A stretch of DNA of 33,684 nucleotides from an uncultured bacterium (GTDB lineage Bacteria; Patescibacteriota; Gracilibacteria; Absconditabacterales; Absconditicoccaceae), in contig CAMOEC010000016.1 in the NCBI GenBank assembly GCA_946611795.1, positions 1 to 33,684 on the forward strand. The letters run 5' to 3'. The notes under the pieces are model-generated. The model worked only from the letters and a program-made list of their open reading frames with translations, was not told the DNA's origin and did not search any database. Shown here one piece after another: positions 8,394 to 19,576 of the stretch. Position 1 is the stretch's first letter. Every line of letters starts with the position of its first letter. Position numbers and translations under genes: made by a program.

Positions 8394-10631
8394 ATGGATA
8401 TTAAAGAATTGGATAGTTTTTTTGATTATCAACTGACTTTTGATGAAGATCCTGTTTTTTTAGTAGATGAAATTATTGCTCAGGCTTCTGAGTATTTGCC
8501 AGAGGATCAAATAGAGGAGATTCGTCATTGTTATACTTTTACAAAAGCAGCACATGCTGGAGTTAAAAGATTGTCTGGAGAGCCATATATTATTCATCCT
8601 CTTAAGGCAACTCTTTTTTTGATGGAATTAAAGCCAGATTTGGTTTCGATTCAAGCTTGTATTATGCATGATGTGATAGAAGATACTCCTATTACACGTG
8701 AAGAAATTGCTGCAGAATTCTCAGAAGAAGTAGCTGAAATTTGTGAGGGACTAGTAAAGGTCTCTAAGGTTAGATATCAGTGAGAAGACAGACATTTGGA
8801 AACTATTAAAAAAACATTCCTTGCTATGGCGAAGGATTTAAGAGTTATTTTTGTTAAGTTAGCAGATCGTATTCATAATATTCAGACGCTTCAATACCAT
8901 CCTGAAGAAAGAAAAAGACGTAAAATAGCTGAGGAAACATTGAAAATTTATGTGCCAATTGCAAAAAGACTTTGATTATATCATTTCCAGTTATTGTTGG
9001 AAAATGGCTCTTTTGCTGTTATGAATCCTGAAGAATTTGAAAGAATATTAGATTATTTGAGAAAATATTTTCGTGAGTGAGAAAAGTATACTGAGAAATG
9101 AATTAAGATGCTAACTGCAATGTTACATAAAGAGGGAGTACAAAATTTTGAAGTGAAGTGAAGAATTAAAAGTCCATATAGGATTTATGAGAAATTATCA
9201 AAAAAATATCATGAAACTGATATCTCAACGGTAATGGATTTGTTAGCATTTAGAGTTATTACTGAGAGTGTTGGAGATTGTTATATGGTACTTTGAGTTA
9301 TCCATAAATATTATATACCGTTGATTAAGAAAATTAAGGATTATATCGCTATTCCTAAATTTAATTGATATAAGAGTATCCATACTACTGTGCTATGAAT
9401 GTTCCGTTTCCCTGTTGAAATACAGATAAGGACAAAAGAGATGGATAATGTAGCAGAGTTCTGAGTCGCAGCTCATTTTGCTTATTCTGAAAGTAATGCT
9501 CCGACTATGGTCTCTGAACAGCAGTGAATTTGGATTCAAAAGTTACAAAAGATTGTTGCTGATTATACAGATACTTCTGAAAAAGAAAAATTTAAGTCTC
9601 AGTTAAATATTGAAGTTTTAGATAAGACGATTTTTGTTTATACTCCAAGATGAGATATAAAAGAACTTCCTTCTGGGTCTACAGTTCTCGATTTTGCGTT
9701 TAGCGTCCATTCTTCAATAGGATTAAGATTTAAAAATGCGATAGTTAACTGACAAATAAAACCAATCAGTTATAAGTTAAAAACATGAGATATTATCAAT
9801 ATTAATACGTTTAAGAATAGATATGCTGCTAATAAGCATTGGATTGAATTCTTACGTACTCCATCTGCTAAGAATCAGCTATTAAAATACTTGAAAACAG
9901 CAGAAAGAGAAGCACGTTTAGATGAAGCTATAGATAAACTTAACGATTATCTTAAGGATTTATGATTACCTTCATTCCGTTCTGATAAGGATAAAATTCA
10001 AAAATTATGAGAACCATTGGAGGTTGAAAGAAGAATATTGATGGTTTTAGATAAGCAGGATACTTATGGAAATATTGTAAGAGATGCTTATCCAGATCTT
10101 TTGAAAAATGTTGTTGAAAAAACAGTTATTGAAGATGCTGATGAATTTGAAAAGTGATTAAAAGAGGAAATTACCGCACCAGCTTCTTCTACCTTATCTG
10201 TTGTTGTAGATGATGATAAACATTTGAATTGTATTTTCTGTCCTGAATGTCAGCCTAGAATTTGAGATAAGATTATTGCTAAATCATCTAAGACATGAAT
10301 AAAGATTCATAATATGAACTGTAAGGCATTAAAAACAGTTTCTTACGAATCATTACTTGAAGCTCATTGGGAAGAGGAACCTTCAACTAAATATCGTTTT
10401 GATTTAAAGTTAAAATTCCGTCCTCATGAATTAACAATAGTTGATTTTTTGCAAGTATTTTCACAGTTTAATGTTCCATTGTTAGAAATGTCAATTAAAC
10501 ATACAGATGACTGACTTGTTTATGTTGATTTTTCTTTGCAAATTGATAATCCTGCAAAGATTTCATTTGTATTGAAAGACTTGAAAAAATTCTCTGTTTC
10601 AATAGAAGTTTTAAAGAAAGTTATCAGCTAA
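8394..10631 (+). CDS. relA: bifunctional RelA/SpoT-type (p)ppGpp synthetase/hydrolase
   Basis: A long RSH enzyme that makes and degrades the alarmone (p)ppGpp. The hydrolase domain keeps its HD residues: GEPYIIHPLKA (about residue 64) and HDVIEDT (about 92). The synthetase domain has RIKSPYRIYEKL (about 256), FNGYKSIHTTV (about 324) and VEIQIRT with AAHFAY (about 341-355). The TGS domain starts at about 411 (IFVYTPRGDIKELPSGSTVLDFAF). The conserved Cys zinc-finger region is NCIFCPECQP (about 611) with HNMNCK, and an ACT domain closes the protein. At 745 residues it has the full length of the family. Both active sites look intact, so it should be bifunctional. A complete stringent-response enzyme is notable in a reduced-genome candidate phylum. 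Many conserved Gly residues are encoded by TGA. Confidence 0.95.
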
Positions 10632-10656
10632 TTTATTTTTTTATAAAAACAAAATT

Positions 10657-11244
10657 ATGGAAGAATTGACTTGAGTTATTGAAGATGCACTAAGTTGATT
10701 AGTTGCAACATGAAAGAATGAGATTTTAACAACTGTTAATGTCGTTCAAGAAGTTTCAAATACTCCAGATTTAATTTTACATGTACAAAATTTAGATACT
10801 TGAAGTACTGTAACATCATTTATTTCTCAGTATATCCCTTTCTTTTCTCAATATACAGATACTGAATTCTTTTTTTTCTGCTTAATAGCATTGGTTTGGA
10901 TTATGGTTGTTATATGGGTATTCAGAGATGCTATAGCAAGAAGTAATAGTTGATTCTATCAATTCATATCTGTTTTATTAGTTGTTTTATTAACTCCTAT
11001 TTTTTGATTGCCTATTTATTTGGCATTCCGTCCTTTGGTTTATAAATGGGAGAGAAGATTATGGAGAGAATCTCTTGAGATGGATATTTGTGAATGTCAT
11101 CATTGTTGAGCTCTAAATAAAGAATCATCTCGTATGTGTGTTTGGTGTTGAGAATGTTTGGTTGCTGAATGTAAAGAATGTCATAAGGAATATAATAATT
11201 CTTATGCTTATTGTCCAAATTGTTGAGCACCAAATTTAGAGTAA
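10657..11244 (+). CDS. membrane protein with C-terminal double zinc ribbon
   Basis: A 195-residue protein. Residues about 72-90 (FFFFCLIALVWIMVVIWVF) and 102-122 (FISVLLVVLLTPIFGLPIYL) form two membrane helices. The C-terminal 60 residues carry four CxxC-type knuckles: CHHC, CVWC, CKEC and CPNC, the last as CPNCGAPN. This is the pattern of a double zinc ribbon, probably cytoplasmic and binding two zinc ions. The function is unknown; such ribbons often bind proteins or nucleic acid. It follows the RelA/SpoT gene by 25 bp and precedes the pilus-like protein gene by 25 bp, so the three are probably cotranscribed. Confidence 0.82.
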
Positions 11245-11269
11245 TTTAGAAGAATTGAAAAACTAGAAA

Positions 11270-12508
11270 ATGCTAATATCTATGATTTTGATTGTTATCA
11301 TAATTTCAGTTGCAATGTTATTTGCAATTCTTTCTAGTTTTATTCCATTTTCTAATGCTTATTGAAATATCGTTCAATATAGTTCAGCTTATTATGCTGC
11401 TATGTGAGCCGTTGAGAGAGGTTGCTTAGCAATAAGATATGCATGACCTGGATTTGATGGTGAATCATGATGGAAATATTCAAGTAGTTCGAATAGTTGA
11501 CACTATAATACTTGAAATAATAGTGATTATTTTTTGCCAAAGTTTATTTCATATTGAAATGCTTGAAATACAACGCTTTATTGGAAGGTGAATTCTAAGG
11601 TTAATAGTATTCCGATGCCTTGAGAGTGAGATGTTGATCCTGCATTTACAAATGGTCCTCATTATGATTATAATGCTTTGAATTATAATTCTCCTATTTT
11701 AATTCCATTGTGAAGAGTTTGAGATATCCCTGTAGATAAATATTATTCTGAATATTGAAACTATGATTTGGATAGTGCATTTAATTGAATTACTTGAGAT
11801 TTTAGATTGACTCCATATTTATTTGGAAAAATTGCTGGAGCATCTCAGAGTGATTATGCTAAATTATGTACAAATCATTGTCCGTGAAGTGTAGATCCTA
11901 GTGTTGATATTTCAGCACCAATTGTTGATTGGGTAATTAAATGAGTATATGATGATTGAATTTCTTCAAGGGGTGTTGAGGTTTCGATATTGCCAACAGA
12001 AGCTATTGATGTTTGAGGTACTTATTATGTTCATGAAAGTAGAGATTCAGTAATAAGGAAAAAGCAAATTGGATTTTGAAAAGAGAAAGGAGTTGCAGGT
12101 CCTCAAATTACATTTTCTAGTAACAAACACCCATTACGTAAGACTGATTACTATAATCCAAGAAATGATGGTTGAATTTATGATTTGAATGTAATATCTC
12201 GTGTTTCTGATGATTTGAAAAAAACTAATAATTGAGATTTTATTGATATCTTGAAAGTGATAAAGAATCCTTATATTTCTCTAGAGCTTGTAAATAATTT
12301 ATGGAGTGAGGGTTCATGATTTTCTTCATGGGCTCATCATCTTTATCCTTTTTTGGAATATCGTTTCAAATCTATATGATGATATTTTTCTGATAGATAT
12401 TTTACTATTAAATGAGAATGAAAGGTTTGAAAATATGATGTAAGACTTCAAGTTAAAAAACCTACATTAAAGGACTCATCATTGTGAAATTTTACAATTA
12501 TATTCTAG
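11270..12508 (+). CDS. large secreted protein with pilin-like N-terminus (PilX-like)
   Basis: A 412-residue protein that begins directly with a hydrophobic helix (MLISMILIVIIISVAMLFAIL), then SSFIPFSNAY and the stretch YSSAYYAAMGAVERG. This resembles the start of PilX-type minor pilins and other type IV pilus components that begin with the N-terminal alpha helix. The rest is Gly, Asn, Ser and Tyr-rich with many TGA codons, and looks extracellular and beta-rich. No classic prepilin cleavage site with Gly-Phe-Thr-Leu-Ile-Glu is present. Two Cys at about 200-204 (CTNHC) may form a disulfide. I infer a surface or pilus-tip role. It lies 6 bp before the next secreted protein gene. Confidence 0.8.
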
Positions 12509-12514
12509 TTACAT

Positions 12515-13711
12515 ATGAAAACTCAGTTACAACAATTGTTCTTTTTATCTGTGTTTTGTTTTTTGTGTACAGTATTTGTGTTTTTTGTCCCATGGTGATC
12601 ATCTAGTAATGATGAAGGAGAAGTATCAGGATCTGATTCAAATATAGCGGTAGAGGAAGAGGCTCCTGTTCAAGAAGTTGCTAAGTTCTCTTGAACTTTG
12701 CGTATTGCTATAAAGGAATGAATGCTGAAAAAAGAACTAAGTGATTTTGCTGAATATTTCGAAAATGTTCATTGATGAAAGGTAGAATTTACTCAAATAG
12801 CTTCACCAAGAGATTGGATCTGATTAGATTGATATGATTTGTATCTTTTCCCATATGATCAATTAACAGGTGTGCAATTCTGAACTATTAATTTTCAAGA
12901 AGATATTTCATCATTATTTATTCCACAGTTGAAGGATTTTGTTGAAAAGCATGGAAATATTATCCCATTCTGAATAGATCTTCCTGTGTCTTATTGAATG
13001 AATGAAATTAGTGAATGAATTGATTGACTTGTAATTGCTTCGCAAAATTGGAAACCAGCTCGTCCTGTATGACCATTTAATTTTTGAATTTCTGATAATG
13101 AAGCGACATATGATAATAGTCTTATTGCAAGCCATCAAATTGTTGATTTCATAAAAGTTAATGATATTTGAGCTTTTAGTCAATGGATAGATTTTTCTAC
13201 TCCATCTCAAGAATTACAACAATGATTATTATATTCAGTTCAGTGAAATTCAGATTTATGTAAAAAACATCCACTTAATTGTTTGTTAGAAAAGAATTTG
13301 TTATGAGTTGCTTGGTGATTTGCTTCTGATTATGATTATGAATTTGAGGATATGTTCCCCGCAGCAAAATATCCATATGCTTGAGAATCTCAGTTTGTGA
13401 GATTATATGCTTTAGCACTTGATGCTAATACTGAAAACAGTTCAATGGCATTGCAATTTATCCTTGATTATATGGATTATGCTTTTGCAGAGGATACAAT
13501 ATCTTTATCAAAAGCATTATGATTAGCTCCTGTTTTCCAAAATGAATTTACAAGAGATTGCTATCAAGATGCATGTGGTTTAGAATCTAATTTAAGTATT
13601 CTTGAAGATGGATTTGCTTTGATAAATAGATTTTATAAAGATTCTGTTTTCTGGAAAGTGGTTTCAAAAAAAATTCAACCTAACTTGTATTTGGTTAATA
13701 CTTTATTATAG
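12515..13711 (+). CDS. secreted or membrane-anchored protein resembling an extracellular solute-binding protein
   Basis: A 398-residue protein with an N-terminal membrane helix (residues about 7-27, FFLSVFCFLCTVFVFFVPWG) and an acidic Ser-rich linker. The next part, SGTLRIAIKEGMLKKELSDF then FAEYFENVHGGKVEFTQI, resembles the first lobe of family-1 solute-binding proteins of ABC transporters. The length fits that fold. No permease or ATPase genes are nearby, so import is not supported by context. It follows the pilus-like gene by 6 bp, so a role on the cell surface together with that protein is possible. The fold assignment is tentative. Confidence 0.8.
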
Positions 13712-13747
13712 TTAATTTTATGTTTTTTATATTATAATTATAATAAT

Positions 13748-14035
13748 ATGCGAGAAAACTTTATAGCTTTTATGGCAGAGTATAATGTTGTTGGAATGGC
13801 AATTTGATTGTTAATTTGAGTTAAAGTTTGAGAATTTGTAAAGTCTATTGTAGAAGACTTAGTTACTCCTTTGTTCTTTACTCCTATTTTTAAGAAATTG
13901 AAGATTGAAAAATTAGAAGATCTTTCATGGCATGGAGTATTATATGGAAAGGCTTTAGCTAGACTTATAGATTTCTTGTTAACTGCTTTTATCGTATTCT
14001 TAGTAATTCATTATTTATGAGTAGAAAAGGCTTAG
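13748..14035 (+). CDS. mscL: large-conductance mechanosensitive channel MscL (short form)
   Basis: A stretch-gated channel that releases solutes on osmotic downshock. The 95-residue product has the MscL layout: an amphipathic start (MRENFIAFMAEYNVVGMAIG), a first membrane helix with Gly-rich pore positions (GLLIGVKVGEFVKSIVEDLVTPL, matching the family's VGAAFGKIVSSLVxDIIMP), a periplasmic loop of about 35 residues, and a second helix (FLLTAFIVFLVIHYLGV). Three Gly in the first helix are TGA-encoded. It is shorter than the E. coli protein (136), mainly because the C-terminal helix bundle is missing. The second codon is CGA, so that residue may be Arg or Trp. Confidence 0.8.
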
Positions 14036-14068
14036 TTTAATTATTTTTATATATTGTATAGTAGTGTT

Positions 14069-14449
14069 ATGTTAGGTAAAATGGGTGAATTGAAGAAAAT
14101 GTACGATAAGTACAAGGAACTTCAAAAAGCGTTAAAAAATCTTGTTATTAGAGCAAAAGAATGAGAATATACTGATGAAGATTGAGAAAAAAAGAGTGCT
14201 ATCGTAATCGATATGACTTGAGAAATGAAAGTTAGAGATTTTAAAATTAATGATACTAGTTTATTAGATCCTTCACAAAAAGAAAAGTTAGAAGGATTAG
14301 TTGTTTCAGCTTTTCAAAAAGCTCAAAATAAAGCTCAAGAAGTTGCAGCTGAAAAAACAAAAGAAGTATTATGATTTGATCCAAGCAACCTTGCAGCTAT
14401 GATGTGAGGAGGAAACTGATCATGAATGCCATGAATCCCAGGATTATAG
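14069..14449 (+). CDS. YbaB/EbfC family nucleoid-associated protein
   Basis: A small DNA-binding protein of the YbaB/EbfC family. The N-terminal helix is MGELKKMYDKYKELQKALKNL, followed by a beta sheet with IVIDMTGEMKVRDFKIND and a helix LEGLVVSAFQKAQNKAQEVAAEKTKEVLG, which match the family order. The end is Gly/Met-rich (MMGGGNGSGMPGIPG), as in many YbaB proteins, with most of these Gly encoded by TGA. The product is 126 residues, slightly longer than the usual 105-110. In many bacteria the gene is next to dnaX and recR, but not here: its neighbours are mscL and an exonuclease gene. Confidence 0.88.
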
Positions 14450-14508
14450 GATGAAAAAATTCATTATTAGCTAATTGCTAGTAGGTTTTATTATTCGTTC
14501 TATAATTA

Positions 14509-15504
14509 ATGTATAAGAGATTTTCTATCAATGATTTGACAACAATTCATAATGATTTCATCCCTCATCTTTACGCTTTGATAAAAAGGGAAAGATGTCA
14601 GTGAGCAAATGATTTCTTTAAACTTTGTTTTCGTGATGGAAATGATGTTTATTATTTTTCTCGTTGAGATATTTGTTTTAGAATTTCAAAGAGGAATAAT
14701 GAACTTCATCTTGCTGATGAAATTGATAAAATAGAGGTTGTATTGCCGTTTGATCATAAGTCTGCAATACAATCTCTTATTATTAAATATGTTTCAAAGA
14801 AAGAAAGACAATTCGGGCAGAAGACAATTGAGCAAATCCTTTTGGATGAGTTTAAAACTTGAAAATATTCAACGATTAATGGTAAGCCATATGTAGTTTA
14901 TGATATTGAAACAACTGTTGTTGATGATTTAAAAGCAGCAGAGTTTTTGTTGGCATATGCGATGTATCCTAATGGTGAAAAAATGGATTATCGTCCAATC
15001 ATGAGAGAAAATTTGAGAGATTTCGTTGATGAAATGTTAGCTTTTGATTGATATATTGTTTGATTTAATTCTATATGGTTTGATAATCCAATCTCTGTTT
15101 GGAATGCGTGATATTGAGATAAAGAAATAGAAATTCTTAATGAGAAGAGTATTGATCTTTATATCTTTTTTCAGAAATTGACTAAAAAGAGAATTTGATT
15201 AAATAAACTTTCAGAAGCATTAGTTTGAGTTCAAAAAACATTATCTTCTTGAGCTGAGTGAGAAGTCTTGTGGAATGAATATATGAAGACATGAGATGAA
15301 TCTTTCTTGGAAGAGTTTAAGAAGTATTGTAAAAACGATGTTAGAATGACAGCTCTTGTAATGTTCTATTTCCTTCATTATAAAAAAATATTTATTGATG
15401 ATGAAGAATTTGTTTTTACAATGGATGATTTTTTGAAGAAATCAAATAATTTAGAAGTAGATGATAGTAATCCTTGAAAAGTTAAAGAGCAAACTATTTT
15501 TTAG
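14509..15504 (+). CDS. DEDDy-type 3'-5' exonuclease of the RNase H-like fold
   Basis: A 331-residue predicted exonuclease. Motif I is VYDIETT (catalytic Asp and Glu, about residue 136). Motif II is GFNSIWFDNP (Asp, about 190). Motif III is YCKNDVRMT (Y-x3-D), which makes it DEDDy rather than DEDDh. Residues 1-125 form an unrelated N-terminal domain (MYKRFSINDLTTIH) that I do not recognise. There is no polymerase domain. It could proofread for a separate polymerase or process RNA. It is followed 15 bp later by nrdR. In-frame TGA codons code for the conserved Gly before Phe-Asn in motif II. Confidence 0.82.
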
Positions 15505-15519
15505 TAATTATTTTTTGTT

Positions 15520-15954
15520 ATGAGGTGTCCTAAATGTAAGAATATGGATTCAAAAGTTGTTGATTCAAGAATGATTGAAGAAGGAACAATTATTAGAAGA
15601 AGGAGAGAATGTGAAAGATGCTGACATAGATTTTCAACATTTGAAAGAATTGGAATTACTGAGCTCGTTGTAATTAAAAAGGATGGTACTAAGGAGCTAT
15701 ATGATAGAGCAAAGTTAAGGAAATCGGTTCTTTTGGCTTTCGCTAAGAGACCATATTCTCCTGATGCAATTGATAATTTGATTAATAATTTAGAGATTTC
15801 TTGGCAATCTTCAGGACATGAGATATCTAGTAAGAAAATATGAGATGATATTTTAGCTGCATTAAAAACTATAGATCCTGTTGTTTATGTAAGATTTGCT
15901 TCAGTTTATCAATCATTTGATGGTTTTGAGGACTTTAAGCATTTTATTGAGTAG
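15520..15954 (+). CDS. nrdR: transcriptional repressor NrdR
   Basis: NrdR represses ribonucleotide reductase genes in response to nucleotide levels. The N-terminal zinc ribbon is CPKC (residues 3-6) and CERC (31-34), followed by [10 protein letters not shown], in which the Gly is TGA-encoded. The ATP-cone domain covers about residues 46-136, with the family's [28 protein letters not shown] pattern and [19 protein letters not shown] near the end. At 144 residues it is a normal length. No ribonucleotide reductase gene or obvious NrdR box is in the window, so its targets lie elsewhere. Confidence 0.96.
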
Positions 15955-15987
15955 TGTTATAAATATTTTAAGTGGAAGTTTTTTCTA

Positions 15988-17235
15988 ATGATTTCGTTGT
16001 ATCTCCATATTCCATTTTGTCAGTCAAAGTGTAATTATTGTTCTTTTGTTTCTTTTCCTATATGAGAAAATTCTAGTTTTTTAGATACCTATATTTCTTC
16101 TTTAAAAAAAGAGATTAGGTTTTATGCTGAGGTTCTTAAAGATAAAGGGGTAAAAACTTTGTATTTTTGAGGTTGAACTCCAAATCTATTATGAGCAGAT
16201 ATGCTTATTTCTCTTATTGAAGAGGTCTCTAATAATTTTGATTTAACAAATTTATGAGAATTGAGTTTTGAGTTTAATCCCTATCCTGAATGAGAAATTT
16301 ATGATATTATCAATAAGCTTCAAAAACGTTTTTGAAAAGAGTTCCCAAGAATAAGATTTTCTTTTTGAATTCAGAGCTTTGATAATGAAGTTTTACAGCT
16401 TGCTTGAAGGAAGACTTTGTTTATTTGATTGGTTGATTTTTTAAGATGATTGCAGCCATTGAAGCAAGATAATACGGTTTTCAATTTTGATTTTATTGCT
16501 TTTTGAAAATGGAATAAGAGTAAGAAGGGTAATAGATATTTATGGTCTCCTGCAGCATTAGAATTTTTTAATGATTTTGTAAATTCTTTATTTGCTGATA
16601 GTTTTTCATTATACACATTGGAGTTGATAGGAAATCAAAAGTGGAAAAGTAAGGCAAATGACAAATTAATCACTTGAGAATATTTTTGAACAGATGATGA
16701 GATTTATGAAGAATTTTCTTTGTTAAAAGATATTCTATTAAATGCTGGTTATTCAAGATATGAAATTTCTAATTTTGCTTTAGCGGGTAAATCAAGCATT
16801 CATAATAGAGTTTATTGGAATATGGAAAATTATTTGTGATTATGATTGAATTCTGCTTCTTATTTGAATTGAAATGTTTTGAATAGTGAATTATCAAGTT
16901 ATCTTTGAATTAAAAATATAGAGACATGAGTGAGGTTTAAGAATGTTTCAACTTTAAAAGAATATTGTCTTTGAGAATTCCTTGATGGAAAGGAAACTCA
17001 AAGTCTTTCAAATCAAGATTATTTGATTGAGTCTTTCTTTTTATCTCTAAGAACAGATAAAGGAATTAATGATATCAAAAAATATGAGTCAATCTTAGTA
17101 GATAACTACAAAGAAAAACTTAAGCTTTATAAAGAGGAAGGCTATGTTTTCTTTGATTGAGAAAGTTTAGTATTGAGTGATGAGTGAATGGATGTTTCTA
17201 ATACTATTCTTTCAGAATTGATGAAAGAAATTTAA
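15988..17235 (+). CDS. HemW-like radical SAM protein
   Basis: A radical SAM protein of the HemW (HemN-like) group, cytoplasmic. The cluster motif near the start is IPFCQSKCNYCSF (CxxxCxxC plus a following aromatic). The glycine-rich SAM-binding motif is FGGGTPNLL, with two TGA-encoded Gly. FSFGIQSFDNEVL matches the family's GVQSFDD motif, and YEISNFA then HNRVYWNMENYLGLGLNSASYL match the C-terminal half. Members transfer or bind heme; none has been shown here. The product is 415 residues, typical. No other heme genes are seen. The stop overlaps that of the convergent gene by four bases (TTAA). Confidence 0.87.
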
Positions 17236-19424
17236 GATGTTTTCTTAATTTCGTTTTGTAACCAAATCATTTTACCAAGTTCTTTAAGGTGAACTATACG
17301 GAAGTTTTTATAAAGTGCTGTTTTTTGGTCTGTGTAAAAAGCGATATTTTTGTCTGAATTTTTTCGGTCTGTTGCAAGATTCTTTAGAGAATCAGGAGTA
17401 GTAAATCTTCTTCAATATTTATACGTTGTTGAATCGTGAAGATCTTCAGTATTTATTAATCAAAAGAAACTTTGCTTTCATTTATTAATATAGAGTAGTT
17501 TTTCTTTTTTGATGAAATAGTTGATGATATGCATAATGATTTCATCAAAGAGTTCTGTGTTCTCAGGAGTCCTTTCAAGTAATCATTTTAGAAGGAAACG
17601 TTTTCAGTCGATTTCAAGATACTTGTATCTATCATCTTTTGGTTTTGGTATTATTCATTTTTCTATAGCTTCTTCTTTTTTATCGATGTCATAAGCTATT
17701 GTTTTGATAGTTGTTTCAGTATAACGTCTTACTCTGTTTAATGATATTGATGCTCAGAATTCGATATCTCAAGCCATGTAATTTACTCTTTCAAAGATTC
17801 TTTTTTCAAGTTCAAGGAAACGGTGATTTCACATATTTAAATCGTTTGTTTCTGGATAGAAAGATATTTCTTGATAGAATTTTTCATCGTTATTCTGCTT
17901 TTGTGTCTTTTTTGATTGTGGCTCATCTTTTTCAAATTCAATAATGAGTTTGAAGTCTTTATAGTCACCATTAGCACCTCTTATGATTTCTCAGTTTGAT
18001 AGTTGTAAAGCTTGTTGAAGTCCTGGAGGCATTGTTTTTCAATTTAATTCTCTATATTTGTTTTTAACTGAATCAAGCATAGAACGGTTAGATGCTTTTT
18101 CTCTTAATTTGATTTGATCGTTTCTTTCAACAAAATTTGCTAAAAGTCATCTGATTTGTTCAAGTCATTCATTAGAAACAAAGTCTCATTTTTTAACTAA
18201 TGTAATACTGATAATCTTCTTTCATTTAATATTTTTAAGTTTGTTGAAGTATTCTTTTAGTGTATCAGTAATACTTTGTAATGTTGCTTCTTGATCTCGT
18301 TCTCAATAGTAGGTTTGTCTTAATCAAGATTCGTCTTTAATTTCTGTTGTTCTTCATCCGTGTTTTTGAGTTTTTGATTCTTCTGTTTTAAATCTATGTG
18401 TTTTTAGTGTTCATTTAATTGGAGTAGTTGTCATAAATTCGTTGGCAAGTTTTTCATGGAATGCCTCTTTTTCTGAAGGAACTTTTTTCTTTTTTTCTTC
18501 AGTTTCACTCATATATCTATTCGCTATGTTGTAGAGATTGTTAATGAATAGTTTTCTTGTTCTATACCAGTCTTTACTTCATTTTTCTCCTTCATCATTA
18601 TAAGCATTAAATTTCTTCTCTTCCATAAGATAGATAATTGCTTTTACATATTGGTCTAGAGTTCCAATGAGTGGATTTCAGTGGAAATCTTTTAGTTTAA
18701 GAAAGTAGAAATCTCAATCATGATAGATTTTATGAAATGGAATGTTATTACCATCTACATAATTGAGTGTCTTTGTGAACATATTCGCAATGTGTTCCAT
18801 TCCTTTTTCATTGATTTCTCATGTTTCTTCATTTAGAAAATTATGGTTTGTTTCATATAGAAGATCTGCAAGTGTTAGACAGATTTCAAGATAGAGCTTT
18901 TGTTTTCATTCTGGAGCGTTTTCTTTTGAGTATGCAGTATAGTGATTACGAAATTTATAGAAGATTGTTTTATAAGTGTTTCAATTGGAATCAGCTTTGT
19001 TCTCCAATTTCATTCTTGGCTTTACTATTTTATTTTTAATAAAATCGTAAATAGCGTTCTTATATCTTATTTTATCTTCATCTGAGATTTCTTCTTCGTC
19101 ATCTAGTAATTTGAAAAGTTTCTCTTTTACTGTATTTACACGAAATTTTTCAATATCTCATTGAACTTCTCTTGCACCTTTAGCAGTCGATTCATCAAAT
19201 TCTTTGCTCACTACAATTTTCCAATCTTTATTAAATCTTAATGGTGGAGTTCTAGATTCTCCATTATATCCAGTTTTCATTTTGTGAAGAATAAGCAAAT
19301 TTTGAAGCTCGGAAATAGTTGCATTAATGAAATTATTATGAGCATCTTGATATTGCTTTTCTAAGGTGAGCTTATTTCCTGTTGATTTAACTTGATTTTT
19401 TTTTGGCTCTGGTGCTTTTTTCAT
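17232..19424 (-). CDS. large soluble protein of unknown function (730 aa)
   Basis: I do not recognise this family. The product is highly charged, Lys/Glu/Asn-rich, with no signal peptide or membrane helix. Residues about 1-90 begin MKKAPEPKKNQVK and look helical; a Lys/Glu-rich linker lies at about residues 300-330 (YMSETEEKKKKVPSEKEAF). The region about 430-550 contains GDYKDFKLIIEF, FYQEISFYPE and GNHRFLELEKRIFERV, an order that loosely recalls nucleotidyltransferases of the RelA/SpoT type; this is weak inference. ATG 19424 is fixed by a near-consensus promoter 30 bp upstream. It is a single-gene transcription unit lying against the flow of its neighbours. Two CGA codons occur. It could be lineage-specific. 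Confidence 0.82.
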
Positions 19425-19453
19425 GGTATTAATTATTATTAAATATTTTTATA

Positions 19454-19482
19454 ATTATATTTATAAAATTTATAAATGTCAA
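19454..19482 (-). promoter_or_regulatory. near-consensus sigma70 promoter for the 730-aa gene
   Basis: Read on the minus strand, TTGACA (19482-19477) and TATAAT (19459-19454) are separated by exactly 17 bp. Both hexamers match consensus, and the -10 box lies 29 bp before the ATG. It is the best promoter in the window. Confidence 0.8.
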
Positions 19483-19497
19483 TAATTCGTGAGGTTT

Positions 19498-19528
19498 TTG
19501 ATTTTTATTTTCCTTGTTTTTTTATACT
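19498..19528 (+). promoter_or_regulatory. possible promoter for the tmk operon
   Basis: TTGATT (19498-19503) and TATACT (19523-19528) with a 19 bp spacer, ending 48 bp before the tmk start. The spacer is long, so the -35 box is doubtful; the -10 box is good. Confidence 0.35.
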
Positions 19529-19576
19529 AGAAAAATATGCTTTTTTTAGCTTATTTACTTATTTTTTCAAATCTTT

